Shown here: piece after piece, positions 10,101 to 17,991 of the stretch
Numbering within the stretch: the first letter of the stretch is position 1
Layout of the letters: every line of letters starts with the position of its first letter
DNA from: Anabaena azotica FACHB-119
GTDB taxonomy: Bacteria; Cyanobacteriota; Cyanobacteriia; Cyanobacteriales; Nostocaceae
Assembly (NCBI RefSeq): GCF_014697625.1
Contig: NZ_JACJSG010000054.1
Location: forward strand, 1 to 49,817
Direction of reading: 5' to 3'
DNA length: 49,817 nt
Program-made: the position numbers and the translations under genes
The notes under the pieces: generated by a model
What the model was told of the DNA's origin: nothing
Database searches by the model: none
The model's input: only the letters and a program-made list of their open reading frames with translations

Positions 10101-10163
10101 GAATTGATGGCGGCTAGAGGTCATTATTTTTACCTGTATCAACAACAGGAAGTCAATTTGTAA
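7152..10163 (+). CDS. Type I secretion ABC exporter with cyclic-nucleotide-binding-like and C39-like domains
   Basis: The 1003-residue protein has, in order: a cyclic-nucleotide-binding-like domain (about 1-150, including IYEGQVRLLG and GEIIGEIGLLRG), a linker, a C39-peptidase-like domain (about 285-420), an ABC transmembrane domain (about 435-730) and a nucleotide-binding domain (about 755-1003). Walker A GQSGSGKST is at 797-805, the signature LSGGQRQR starts at 901, and Walker B DEATSALD has D925-E926. In the C39-like domain the catalytic Cys position appears to be Ser/Thr and the His position Tyr (GYAVLY), so it is probably a non-cleaving docking domain as in HlyB. It should export an unprocessed protein substrate together with the HlyD gene downstream. 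HetC-like heterocyst exporters are related, but I do not assign that role. Confidence 0.88.
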   Translation: MTYIKSAFQEFLVSLEGFDQLPATELNHLLEKIQPLRYRIGQKIISKEKTPDRITIIYEGQVRLLGFDPQTQVPNTLQLLKKGEIIGEIGLLRGVACETAIASSDEVVGLTLNATDYLHLLKSYPAFAYGRQNRSYIIEVFDVLSSQLAEQAQVVTNLDQMAIQALQNAKVDYLTPGRNFYHQLDSEKVWFVSGGTVTNYPVGSRLDCEDGNRVIEVTGNSPARLIGLSPLDLSFLDRDDHQFGELAVSDSQSVVAEIIDIPYASEEEIPPSTSSTNYNTQKQKFPFIRGKGELNSTFACFQMLTKHLQIPFRKEVVRRILNEQIKRQGSISFPACAYLSELIGLKTNLVDLPAAAITRVPTPALVRYGDGYAVLYAADANKVVLGVPSQGIVRCKPAQIIEHLEVVPDSYPPQIRVLLLSSTKETPQERFGLRWFLPYLSRYRRVLIEVFIASFFVQLAALANPLVIQLIIDKVIVQNSISTLNILGVLLLVVGVFEAVLTTLRTYLFVDTTNRIDMGLGSQIIDHLLRLPLRYFEKRPVGELATRINELENIRSFLTGTALTVGLDAVFSVVYIVVMLFYSWQLTLVGLGTIPIFVIITLIASPTVSRQLRSKAERNSETQSYLVEVMSGIQTVKAQNIELRSRFSWQERYARYVASGFKTVVTSTLANSTSQFLNKLSSLLVLWVGAYLVLEGDLTLGELIAFRIISGYVTSPILRLAQLWQSFQETALSLERLSDIVDTPQEAEIDRYNIPLPEIQGSVKYENISFRFAQSGPLQLSNVNVEIPVGKFVGIVGQSGSGKSTMMKLLLRLYDVEAGRILIDGYDISKVELYSLRRQIGVVPQETLLFDGTVQENIALTNPDASTEEIIEAARIAAAHEFIMSLPNGYNTRVGERGAGLSGGQRQRIAIARSILQRPKLLVLDEATSALDYPTERQVCLNLAQAFRGNTVFFITHRLNTVSHADIIIVMDSGKVIEQGSHQELMAARGHYFYLYQQQEVNL

Positions 10164-10173
10164 TTGGTTAACA

Positions 10174-10305
10174 GTCAATAGTCAATAGTCAATAGTCAAT
10201 AGTCAATAGTCAATAGTCAATAGTCAATAGTCAATAGTCAATAGTCAATAGTCAACAGTCAATAGTCAACAGTCAATAGTCAATAGTCAATAGTCAACAG
10301 TCAAC
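10174..10305. repeat. Heptanucleotide tandem array (AGTCAAT/AGTCAAC)
   Basis: About 19 copies of a 7-bp unit fill nearly the entire gap between the exporter stop codon and the HlyD start codon. Most units are AGTCAAT; a few near the right end are AGTCAAC. Such arrays are the short tandemly repeated repetitive sequences known from heterocystous cyanobacteria, and copy number is expected to vary between strains. The array ends 12 bp before the HlyD ATG, so it lies in the leader of that gene. Confidence 0.95.
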
Positions 10306-10317
10306 CACCAAAATTTT

Positions 10318-11898
10318 ATGACTCAAATCAATGGTAATCGCCTCAATGGTAATAATGGCAATGGCAAACAAGATAAAGTTGTCAAGCTTGACTCGCAACT
10401 TGTGCCACAAACTCAAGTAAATAATCAATCTTTAGCTAACTTTAATAATCAGGAATTTGAACAGTCAGTTGTTCTGCGTCAATCTCCTATTTGGTCACGA
10501 ACCATCATGCTTACCCTTATAGGATTAGCCTGTGCAGGTATTGGTTGGACATATTTTGCCAAAATCGAACAGGTAGTACCAGCAACTGGTCAATTAAAAC
10601 CAGAAGGAACTGTCAAAGATGTACAAGCACCTGTCAATGGTGTGGTCAGAGAAGTCTTTGTCAAAGATGGACAAAGAGTTAATAAAGGAGATTTATTATT
10701 AACCTTTGAAACCGTGGCTACCGTTGCTCAATTAGAGTCATTAAACAAGATTCGCTCGGCTGTAATACGGGAAAATCAAATTTATCGCCGCTTAATGGGA
10801 GCCACTTCTGGTATTACATCTGAACTGGAATTTTTACGCAGTCAACTACCGAAAGATGCCGTATTTCTGTTGAAAAGTCGAGCAGCACTAGTTGCAGAAA
10901 ATGAATTGTTGCGTACTCAATTGAGAAACTCTACTACAGGTGTAGGCTTAGATAAAGATGAACAACTACAGCTACAAATCTCCAAAACAGAATTAGAATC
11001 TCGTGCTGCTGCTGCTCGTTTAGAAGTAGCCAAAACTCGCAAACAACTATCACAGACAACAGTCAAGCTCCAAGATACACAAGCAAGTTTAGTTATTCAA
11101 CAGCAGATATTAGATAGGCTCAAAATATTATCTGAAGAAGGCGGTATTTCTCAGTTACAATACCTTAACCAACAACAGCAAGTACAAAATCTCACAGCAG
11201 AAGTCGCCCAATTAGTAGAGGAACAAAAACGCTTAGAATATGATATTGAAAAAGGTAAACAACAGTTTACTAACACTGTAGCTGCTTCTGATAAAACTAT
11301 TTTAGAAAAAATAGCTAGCAATAAACAAAAGATTGCTGAAATAGATAGCCAATTCATGAAAATTGTGCTAGAAAATGAGCAGAATTTAGCAGACATCAAC
11401 AGCAAAATTTCTCAAGCCCAGTTGAATTTAAAATATCAAGAACTCCGCGCCCCCGTCTCAGGTACAGTTTTTGATTTACAGGCAAAAAGTCCTGGTTATG
11501 TAGCTAACCCTACCCAAAAACTATTACAAATTGTCCCCAACGAAAATTACATTGCTGAAGTTTTCATTACCAATAAAGATATAGGCTTTGTGCGGAAGGA
11601 TATGAAAGCAGATGTGAGAATAGATTCCTTTCCGTTTAGCGAATTCGGCGATATTAAAGGGGAACTAATTAGCATCGGCTCAGATGCGTTACCACCAGAC
11701 GAAACACATAAATTTTACCGCTTTCCTGCCAGAATTAGTCTAGATAAACAATATTTGGACATTAAAGGTAGAAAAATTGCCTTACAGTCTGGGATGTCAA
11801 TTAGTGCCAATATCAAAGTTAGAGAAGAACGGACTGTAATGAGTTTGTTTACCGAAATGTTTACAAATCAAGTTGAAAGTTTGAAGGAAGTCCGCTAA
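10318..11898 (+). CDS. HlyD-family membrane fusion protein of type I secretion
   Basis: The 526-residue protein has a polar N-terminus, one transmembrane helix at about residues 62-80 (IMLTLIGLACAGIGW), a lipoyl/barrel-sandwich half motif (VQAPVNGVVREVFVKDGQRV), a long coiled coil (about 130-375) and the second half motif (LRAPVSGTVFDLQ), followed by a beta-barrel domain. This is the HlyD/DevB-type periplasmic adaptor layout. It follows the ABC exporter across a tandem repeat array and most likely forms the exporter complex with it; a TolC-like outer-membrane channel is not encoded here. No clear Shine-Dalgarno sequence precedes the ATG, because the repeat array occupies the leader. Confidence 0.92.
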   Translation: MTQINGNRLNGNNGNGKQDKVVKLDSQLVPQTQVNNQSLANFNNQEFEQSVVLRQSPIWSRTIMLTLIGLACAGIGWTYFAKIEQVVPATGQLKPEGTVKDVQAPVNGVVREVFVKDGQRVNKGDLLLTFETVATVAQLESLNKIRSAVIRENQIYRRLMGATSGITSELEFLRSQLPKDAVFLLKSRAALVAENELLRTQLRNSTTGVGLDKDEQLQLQISKTELESRAAAARLEVAKTRKQLSQTTVKLQDTQASLVIQQQILDRLKILSEEGGISQLQYLNQQQQVQNLTAEVAQLVEEQKRLEYDIEKGKQQFTNTVAASDKTILEKIASNKQKIAEIDSQFMKIVLENEQNLADINSKISQAQLNLKYQELRAPVSGTVFDLQAKSPGYVANPTQKLLQIVPNENYIAEVFITNKDIGFVRKDMKADVRIDSFPFSEFGDIKGELISIGSDALPPDETHKFYRFPARISLDKQYLDIKGRKIALQSGMSISANIKVREERTVMSLFTEMFTNQVESLKEVR

Positions 11899-11906
11899 CT
11901 CATAAG

Positions 11907-11945
11907 TTGTAGAGGCGGAATTAACCGACCTCTACAATATTTTTA
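11907..11945 (+). terminator. Hairpin terminator after the secretion operon
   Basis: TTGTAGAGG (11907-11915) pairs with CCTCTACAA (11929-11937) and is followed by TATTTTTAT. It lies 8 bp after the HlyD stop codon and fits a Rho-independent terminator. The remainder of the gap up to 12202 shows no gene. Confidence 0.75.
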
Positions 11946-12202
11946 TCTTATACCGATTCAAAAAATATTTGCAACATATTGATTATCTTTAGGGGCGCGA
12001 TATGATAAGTATTTAAGCGGGTTTCAAATTATGCTCTATTCGCTTCCACCGTTTAAATATCGTAATCTACTTGTCTGAGAGTAAAAATACAACAGCCTGT
12101 TGCCTGTTATCTGTATTCCTTAAACCCCAGTAAATTTGCTGTTAAAAATATTGTAGAGGCTATATATAATACCGAGAATCCTATTCAAATAACTTATCAT
12201 CA

Positions 12203-13240
12203 ATGCCCCAATTAACTGAGACTCAAATAAACAATGATGCGTTTGTACAAGTTGTCTTTATGCAAATGGCTACAAGTAATTGGCTTTGTCAGTCATTGTA
12301 TGCAGCAGCGAAGTTAGGTATAGCGGATTTGTTAATTGATGGGGAAAAGAATTATGAAGAATTAGCACAAGCTACAGGGACTCACGCTCGTTCTTTGTAC
12401 AGACTATTACGATTTTTGGCGAGTTTGGGAGTCTTTGCAGAAACTCAAACAGGTAACTTTACTCTGACACCATTGGCAAATTATCTACGCAGCGATATTC
12501 CTGACTCTCTGCGAGCAATGGCAATTATGAATGGTGAAGAGCAATATCGAGCTTGGGGAGAAATTATCTATAGTTTGCAGACGGGAAAAAATGCTTTTGA
12601 GCATTTATATGGGACAAATGTTTTTGATTATTACAATCAAAATCTTGAGCCAGCAAGGATTTTTGACCAAGCCATGACGAGTTATTCTGTAGTGCAGAAT
12701 CTAGGGGTAGTGCAGGATTATGATTTTTCTGGGATTAAAACTTTGGTAGATGTTGGTGGAGGAAACGGCAAATTACTTACAGATATTCTTGCCGCTAACC
12801 CTAAGATGAAGGGAATTTTATTTGATCAACCATCGGTAATTGCTAGAGCTTTTTCATTAATTGAGTCGGCGGGAGTACAAGATCGTTGCCAATTGCTGAC
12901 GGGAAGTTTTTTTGAATCTGTACCCAGTGGTGGTGATGCTTATATTCTGAAAATGATTATACATGATTGGGATGATGAGCGGGCGATCGCAATTCTCAAA
13001 AACTGCCACAAAGCAATGCCAGAAAACGGCAAACTATTGATAATTGAGCAAGTTGTGCCACCCGGTAATCAACCTTCTTTTGCTAAACTCCTAGACCTAC
13101 ATATGTTGATTATGTGCCAAGGTGGGCATGAGCGTACAGAAACAGAATATCGCCACCTGATAGAAAAAGCCGGATTTCAGTTAAAAAGAATTGTTCCTAC
13201 TCAGTCTGGTGTCAGTGTAATTGAAGGTGTAAAAGTTTAA
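12203..13240 (+). CDS. SAM-dependent O-methyltransferase (methyltransferase family 2)
   Basis: The 345-residue protein has the winged-helix dimerisation domain of plant-type and polyketide O-methyltransferases (YEELAQATGTHARSLYRLLR, about residues 45-65) and a Rossmann domain with the SAM motif DVGGGNG at 183-189. IHDWDDE places the usual catalytic His at 254. Such enzymes methylate phenolic hydroxyls of aromatic natural products. It is the first of seven same-strand genes that include isochorismate and naphthoate enzymes, so a hydroxylated aromatic or naphthoquinol is a reasonable substrate (inference). An 868-bp gap before menF means it need not be in the same transcript. Confidence 0.88.
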   Translation: MPQLTETQINNDAFVQVVFMQMATSNWLCQSLYAAAKLGIADLLIDGEKNYEELAQATGTHARSLYRLLRFLASLGVFAETQTGNFTLTPLANYLRSDIPDSLRAMAIMNGEEQYRAWGEIIYSLQTGKNAFEHLYGTNVFDYYNQNLEPARIFDQAMTSYSVVQNLGVVQDYDFSGIKTLVDVGGGNGKLLTDILAANPKMKGILFDQPSVIARAFSLIESAGVQDRCQLLTGSFFESVPSGGDAYILKMIIHDWDDERAIAILKNCHKAMPENGKLLIIEQVVPPGNQPSFAKLLDLHMLIMCQGGHERTETEYRHLIEKAGFQLKRIVPTQSGVSVIEGVKV

Positions 13241-14108
13241 TAGACTATTTGCTTGATTAATGAAAACAGCTACAGGCTGGGGAAAGAAAAAAGGTAAAAG
13301 GGAAGAGCTTGATAAAACACAATACCTTTCTCCTTTCCCTCTCCCCCGGTCAAGTCCAGTTATAATTTTTTTGCTTGGCTACTAAGAGATAAGCTTTCAA
13401 ACCCCTATTTCGTCTCCTTGCTACGCAACGCTAGCAAGAATGTAGGCAAGAGGGTTATAGTGCTTAGGATGGAGCAACTTTGATGTTAATAACAATACTT
13501 TTTAAACATCCTTGCAAATTACTTAAGTACAATGGCTTCAAAGCTCCCATCAAGTTTTCACACATAAGTATTTTTTCTACTGTCAAAATACGCTTATCTA
13601 AGCTATCTTACTTTTCAGACATCTTCTTATGTAAAAAGTATTGGTAGAAATATCACTATTTCTGGATGCTTTTTTATAGCAGAAGATATTGCCAAATTAC
13701 CAAAACAAATGAATTATTGATTTATTTACCTGCAAAGCGATGATGCAGGCATTTCTTGTTGGAGCTGGCATTCAGGATAATATAAATTTCGGCAATGAAA
13801 TTATGATGAGAAACAATCTGGTCTTAAGAAACATATAACTTATCGCCTTTAGTAGTAAAATATCTCTTCAGTAAACCTCAGCTTTTTAGGAAGCAAATTT
13901 ATGAAGATAAAGGTCTTTATGGTAGATGTTTTGTCCAAATATATTGTGATTTTATTGGATTAAAAAAGCAGTGGCCTTGCAGCATATCTAAATATTGGAT
14001 GAATGAGGTATGTATTTAATAGCAAAATCCTAATTGAGAATTAAATCAACTTTGTTAACACAAAAAATGTGATTTTTTGTTGAACACCTTAGTAGGAGAG
14101 TGGAAAAT
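13241..14108. other. 868-bp intergenic region with no recognised gene
   Basis: The stretch is AT-rich, with scattered stops in all frames and no tRNA-like or repeat structure that I can identify. Its last 20 bases hold the Shine-Dalgarno sequence TAGGAGAG for the MenF-like gene. The length leaves room for regulation of the downstream gene set, but no operator can be named from sequence alone. Confidence 0.5.
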
Positions 14109-15527
14109 ATGTATATTTATAATAGAACTACCAGCAAATATCAAATTCAATTAGCAAAAAAGATTAAAAGATTTTTTTCTATAAATTCTCAGTCATCTAT
14201 AAATAATAAAGCTGTTCGTATTGAAGTTAAAATAGATAATCATATCCAACCTCTCCAATGGCTACACCAACAGAAGAGCATTAGTAAAATTTATTGGTCA
14301 GATAGAGAGAATCAATTTGAAATAGCCGGAGTGGGAGAGGCAGATGTTGAATTCGGACACAAGACAATTGAATATTCTCAATTATTTGCTAAATTAAATA
14401 GTCGCCTTTCTTCCTCATACAAAAATTTGCGATATTACGGGGGTATTAGTTTTAATCAAACCTCAAAAAAAGAACCAAGTTGGCAGAATTTTGGTAATTA
14501 TAGGTTTGTCCTGCCCAAATTTGAAGTTTATAGCGAGAATAATGAAACCTATTTAGCCTGTAATTTTCTACTTAAAGACTCATTAGACCACCATTTACAG
14601 CTAACTCAGCTTTTGTTTGAACTGGAAAGCCTGGTTTTCAATCAAGCTTTTCATCCTATATCTTTACCAATGCTGCTTAGTAGAAAAGATTTCCCCAATG
14701 CAAGTGAATGGCAACGAAATATTCATGCGGCCTTGACTTCTTTCGCTCAGGGAAAAACTACAAAAATTGTTCTTGCTCGTAAATCTATCTTTGAATTCAG
14801 CGAAGAAATAGAACCTCTTAGTTTGTTGTTATTACTTAAAAAATCTAATCCTAATCTTTTTCATTTTTGTTTTCAACCTAGTTGCGGTAATGCTTTTATT
14901 GGTGCTTCCCCAGAGCGTCTATATAAACGAGTAGAAAGATTATTGCTGACTGAAGCAGTGGCTGGTACTCGTCCTCGCAGCAATTCGTTAACAAAAGACA
15001 AATATTTAAGTCAGGAACTACTCACATCAGAAAAAGATATCCGAGAACATCGGCTTGTTGTCGATACTGTAAGAGGTGTATTTAATCATTTGTGTCATTC
15101 TCTAGAAACAGAGAAGGAGCCAGTAATTTTAAAGCTAAAGAAAGTTCAACATTTATATACATCTTGTCAGGGTGTTTTATTAGATAAGTTCTCTGATGCA
15201 GACATTCTCCCCAAGTTACATCCCACCCCAGCCGTAGGCGGATATCCCAAAAAGCAGGCATTAATAGCAATAAATGAATTAGAGACATTTGATAGAGGTT
15301 GGTATGCAGCACCTGTCGGATGGATAGGACATAATTCGGCTGAATTCGCTGTAGCTATTCGCTCTGGCTTAGTAGAAAATAATCGGCTTTCTCTGTTTTC
15401 GGGAGCAGGAATTGTTCAAGGTTCTAAACCTGAAGATGAATGGCAAGAAATAGAAAATAAACTTGGTAGTTTTATGGAAATTATTAGGCATTCAACAATT
15501 CCTAATAATGTAGTTTTATCTGCCTAA
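14109..15527 (+). CDS. menF: Isochorismate synthase (MenF type)
   Basis: The 472-residue protein belongs to the chorismate-utilising enzyme family. The catalytic-base region TKIVLAR has K219, the LTEAVAGTRPR motif has E282, and the C-terminus carries HPTPAVGGYP and SGAGIVQGS, all typical of isochorismate synthases. It converts chorismate to isochorismate, the first step to phylloquinone or menaquinone, and also to salicylate or DHB-type products. The start was chosen at ATG 14109, about 10 bp after AGGAG; the in-frame GTG at 14100 sits directly on that Shine-Dalgarno sequence. No menD gene follows. Two mobile repeats separate it from menB. Confidence 0.88.
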   Translation: MYIYNRTTSKYQIQLAKKIKRFFSINSQSSINNKAVRIEVKIDNHIQPLQWLHQQKSISKIYWSDRENQFEIAGVGEADVEFGHKTIEYSQLFAKLNSRLSSSYKNLRYYGGISFNQTSKKEPSWQNFGNYRFVLPKFEVYSENNETYLACNFLLKDSLDHHLQLTQLLFELESLVFNQAFHPISLPMLLSRKDFPNASEWQRNIHAALTSFAQGKTTKIVLARKSIFEFSEEIEPLSLLLLLKKSNPNLFHFCFQPSCGNAFIGASPERLYKRVERLLLTEAVAGTRPRSNSLTKDKYLSQELLTSEKDIREHRLVVDTVRGVFNHLCHSLETEKEPVILKLKKVQHLYTSCQGVLLDKFSDADILPKLHPTPAVGGYPKKQALIAINELETFDRGWYAAPVGWIGHNSAEFAVAIRSGLVENNRLSLFSGAGIVQGSKPEDEWQEIENKLGSFMEIIRHSTIPNNVVLSA

Positions 15528-15541
15528 AAACTAATAAACTG

Positions 15542-15649
15542 ATATCTTGCACCATTGAGTGGAAGCAGGTGGCAATGCACTCCCTACCCTAGAAAATAAT
15601 AATGGTTTCAAGCTGAAATTTTCCAGGGTAAGGTAATGGTGCAAGATAT
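15542..15649. repeat. MITE-like repeat with ATATCTTGCACCATT inverted ends
   Basis: ATATCTTGCACCATT at the left end is matched by AATGGTGCAAGATAT at the right end, a perfect 15-bp terminal inverted repeat. Inside, ACCCTAGAAAAT pairs with ATTTTCCAGGGT, so the whole element can fold into a long hairpin. There is no coding potential. It sits directly beside a second element of a different family. Confidence 0.85.
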
Positions 15650-15653
15650 AATC

Positions 15654-15776
15654 AGGACTTACGCAACTGGCACATGGGGTAGGGTGCGTCAGATGTGGAG
15701 AATCCTTGAATTTGTACGAAATTATTGGGGCTGACGCACCCTACAGTTAGTTTGATTATGACACTTGCGTAAGTCC
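15654..15776. repeat. MITE-like repeat with AGGACTTACGCAA ends, copy 2
   Basis: The left end AGGACTTACGCAA is inverted at the right end as TTGCGTAAGTCCT. Inner GTAGGGTGCGTCAG pairs with CTGACGCACCCTAC. It is the more complete copy of the element at 6388-6494, in opposite orientation. From 15777 to 16034 I see only the AT-rich leader of menB. Confidence 0.85.
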
Positions 15777-16034
15777 TAATAATTAATTTCATGATGTTCC
15801 CGTTTTACACCATTAACTCTAGACTTGCTGATCAAACAGCACTCAATAATTAAAGTGCTGTTGTAATTGAAATAGAAACTAACCAGGGGGAATTATAAAT
15901 TACATCAAGAGCTACAACAAAAGGTTATTGAGGATTTACAAAATTTAATTATGTCAATTTTAGAAATTGTGTAAATATGAATACGTTAAGTATTATCCTC
16001 AGTCTTTGCTTCTAATTTCTCAATGGAGATGACA

Positions 16035-16886
16035 ATGTTTACAGAAAACGAAACTCAAGTTGAGTGGAAATCAGTTAAAAACTATGAAGATATTCTTTAT
16101 CATAAAACTGATGGTATAGCTAAGATTACTATTAATCGACCTCATAAACGAAATGCCTTTCGTCCCAAAACAGTATTTGAACTTTATGATGCTTTTGTTG
16201 ATGCCCGTGAAGATAGCAAGATTGGCGTTGTCCTATTAACAGGTGCTGGGCCTCATACAGATGGCAAGTATGCTTTTTGTTCTGGTGGTGATATTGACGT
16301 TCGTGGACATGGTGGCTATGTTAGTGATGATGGCATACCCAGGTTAAATGTGCTTGACCTGCAACGCTTAATTCGTTCAATGCCTAAAGTAGTCATTGCT
16401 TTAGTTGCTGGTTATGCTATTGGTGGGGGTCATGTTCTGCATATTGTATGTGATTTAACTCTGGCCGCAGATAATGCAATTTTTGGACAGACTGGCCCGA
16501 AAGTAGGTAGTTTTGATGGTGGATTTGGTGCTAGCTATCTTGCCCGAATTGTTGGACAAAAAAAAGCTAGAGAGATTTGGTATCTGTGTCGTCAGTATAA
16601 TAGTGCTGAAGCTCTAGAAATGGGGCTTGTTAACTGTGTTGTACCTGTGGAAGAACTAGAAGCAGAGGGGATTAAATGGGCGCAAGAAATATTAGCGAAA
16701 AGCCCGTTAGCTATTCGTTGTTTAAAAGCGGCTTTTAATGCCGACTGTGACGGTCAAGCTGGGATTCAAGAACTTGCTGGTAATGCAACCTTGCTTTACT
16801 ACATGACTGAAGAAGGTTCTGAAGGTAAACAAGCTTTTTTAGAAAAACGTCAACCTGATTTTCGTAATTACCCTTGGTTGCCGTAG
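16035..16886 (+). CDS. menB: MenB-type 1,4-dihydroxy-2-naphthoyl-CoA synthase
   Basis: The 283-residue protein is a crotonase-fold enzyme very close to cyanobacterial MenB: NRPHKRNAF, GYAIGGGHVL, QTGPKVGSFDGG (Q152 to D161) and the ending EGSEGKQAFLEKRQPDF. MenB cyclises O-succinylbenzoyl-CoA to DHNA-CoA. The start at 16035 is favoured because GGAG at 16025-16028 lies 6 bp upstream; two ATGs at 16023 and 16029 overlap or abut that site. One oddity: the oxyanion-side loop reads SGGDIDVRG (83-91), where the MenB sequences I recall have a Gln after GGD. That could mark a paralog with altered substrate. menD, the usual partner, is not adjacent. Confidence 0.9.
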   Translation: MFTENETQVEWKSVKNYEDILYHKTDGIAKITINRPHKRNAFRPKTVFELYDAFVDAREDSKIGVVLLTGAGPHTDGKYAFCSGGDIDVRGHGGYVSDDGIPRLNVLDLQRLIRSMPKVVIALVAGYAIGGGHVLHIVCDLTLAADNAIFGQTGPKVGSFDGGFGASYLARIVGQKKAREIWYLCRQYNSAEALEMGLVNCVVPVEELEAEGIKWAQEILAKSPLAIRCLKAAFNADCDGQAGIQELAGNATLLYYMTEEGSEGKQAFLEKRQPDFRNYPWLP

Positions 16887-16906
16887 AGCCGGAAATTATA
16901 GAAACA

Positions 16907-16932
16907 TTGTATGTCTATTTTTAGACATACAA
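16907..16932. terminator. Perfect 11-bp hairpin after menB
   Basis: TTGTATGTCTA and TAGACATACAA pair perfectly around a TTTT loop, 21 bp after the menB stop codon. No T-run follows, so it may be a weak terminator, an RNA-stabilising 3' hairpin or a processing site between menB and the methyltransferase gene. Confidence 0.6.
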
Positions 16933-16985
16933 ACTCATTGTCATTTGATTAAAGTAAAACTCAATTGAGCTTCTAGGAAACAATT

Positions 16986-17786
16986 ATGCACAACAAGCAA
17001 GCGAACGATATGAATTTATCTATTAACACTTCCTCTCTTATCACAACATATAAAGAAGTGTCTCCAGAAATAGCGGCAAAATTAACTGGAGGTGACAAAA
17101 CCACTTATGTCCGCACGCTATTTGATAAAATCTCTAACCGTTACGATCTGATTAGAACTATAGTTTTTCTGGGTCATACTAGCTTATGGTATCGTCAGTC
17201 ACTATCGGATTTAGATTTGAAAGTAGGAGATAAGGTATTAGATGTAGGCTGTGGAACTGGAGAATCAACAAGATACTTGATTAACCGTTATCCAGGTATA
17301 AATGTGGAGGGTATGGATATTTCCTCTGGTATGTTGAATGAAGCACGTCGTCTCAGCCCTAAAGTAAATTACTTTGAAGGTGATGTGTCTGCTATTCCTT
17401 GCCCTAACGCTACTTATGATTTTGTCCTGACAACTTTCACATTCCGCAATTTTCCTGAACGCAATGTGGCGATCGCCGAAATGTTACGAGTATTACGTCC
17501 CGGTGGTCGCTTACTAATACTTGATCATTTTTATCCTCAAAACCCTCTTTGGCGTGCTGTATATACTTTTTGGATGCGGAGAGTTGTGCCACAAATTGTC
17601 AAACCTTTTATGGAAGATGTCACTCCCTATCGTTATCTGGCTGAGAGCATTATTAATGGTTTAACTATTAGTGGTTTTAAAACACTTCTGGAACTTAATC
17701 AAGCTGTGGTTTTACAAACTAATACTTACACTGGCGGGGCAGCAGGTAGAGTGATTGCGGTATGTCAACAAGAAGATATTGAGTGA
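16986..17786 (+). CDS. UbiE/MenG-family C-methyltransferase
   Basis: The 266-residue protein shows the UbiE/COQ5 pattern: VRTLFDKISNRYD near residue 40, the SAM motif DVGCGTGE at 86-93, then TFTFRNFPERNVAIAEMLR and LRPGGRLLILDHF. UbiE-family enzymes methylate the quinone ring carbon of demethylmenaquinol, demethylphylloquinol or ubiquinone precursors. Family members normally have Asn two residues after the YD, as in YDLxN; here YDLIR deviates. AGGAAA precedes the ATG with good spacing. Placed between menB and an amidohydrolase, it most likely methylates a naphthoquinol-type intermediate; whether this is the genome's phylloquinone MenG cannot be told from one window. Confidence 0.8.
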   Translation: MHNKQANDMNLSINTSSLITTYKEVSPEIAAKLTGGDKTTYVRTLFDKISNRYDLIRTIVFLGHTSLWYRQSLSDLDLKVGDKVLDVGCGTGESTRYLINRYPGINVEGMDISSGMLNEARRLSPKVNYFEGDVSAIPCPNATYDFVLTTFTFRNFPERNVAIAEMLRVLRPGGRLLILDHFYPQNPLWRAVYTFWMRRVVPQIVKPFMEDVTPYRYLAESIINGLTISGFKTLLELNQAVVLQTNTYTGGAAGRVIAVCQQEDIE

Positions 17787-17878
17787 ATAGCTTCATAAAT
17801 AGGCGCAGTGAAGCACATAATCTGAATAAACATATCTTGTAACAATTTGGCAGTAAATTTTGAGGTTTTTAACTTGAA

Positions 17879-17904
17879 TGTGTTTCTTTAATATAAGAAA
17901 CACA
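17879..17904. terminator. Perfect 10-bp hairpin between methyltransferase and amidohydrolase
   Basis: TGTGTTTCTT and AAGAAACACA pair around TAATAT. It lies 93 bp after the methyltransferase stop codon and has no T-run. It may end or protect the upstream transcript, as the similar hairpin after menB may do. Confidence 0.5.
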
Positions 17905-17991
17905 GCTACCGTCATATTAAAAAGCAGATAATTTGCTAAGTTGGCTTCTAAAATATTATTAATTGATTTCCAATTTATACTTGAACTTAAA

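Noticed and set aside
10174..10305. Possible CRISPR array
   Set aside because: The unit is 7 bp with no spacers; it is a simple tandem repeat. No cas genes are in the window.
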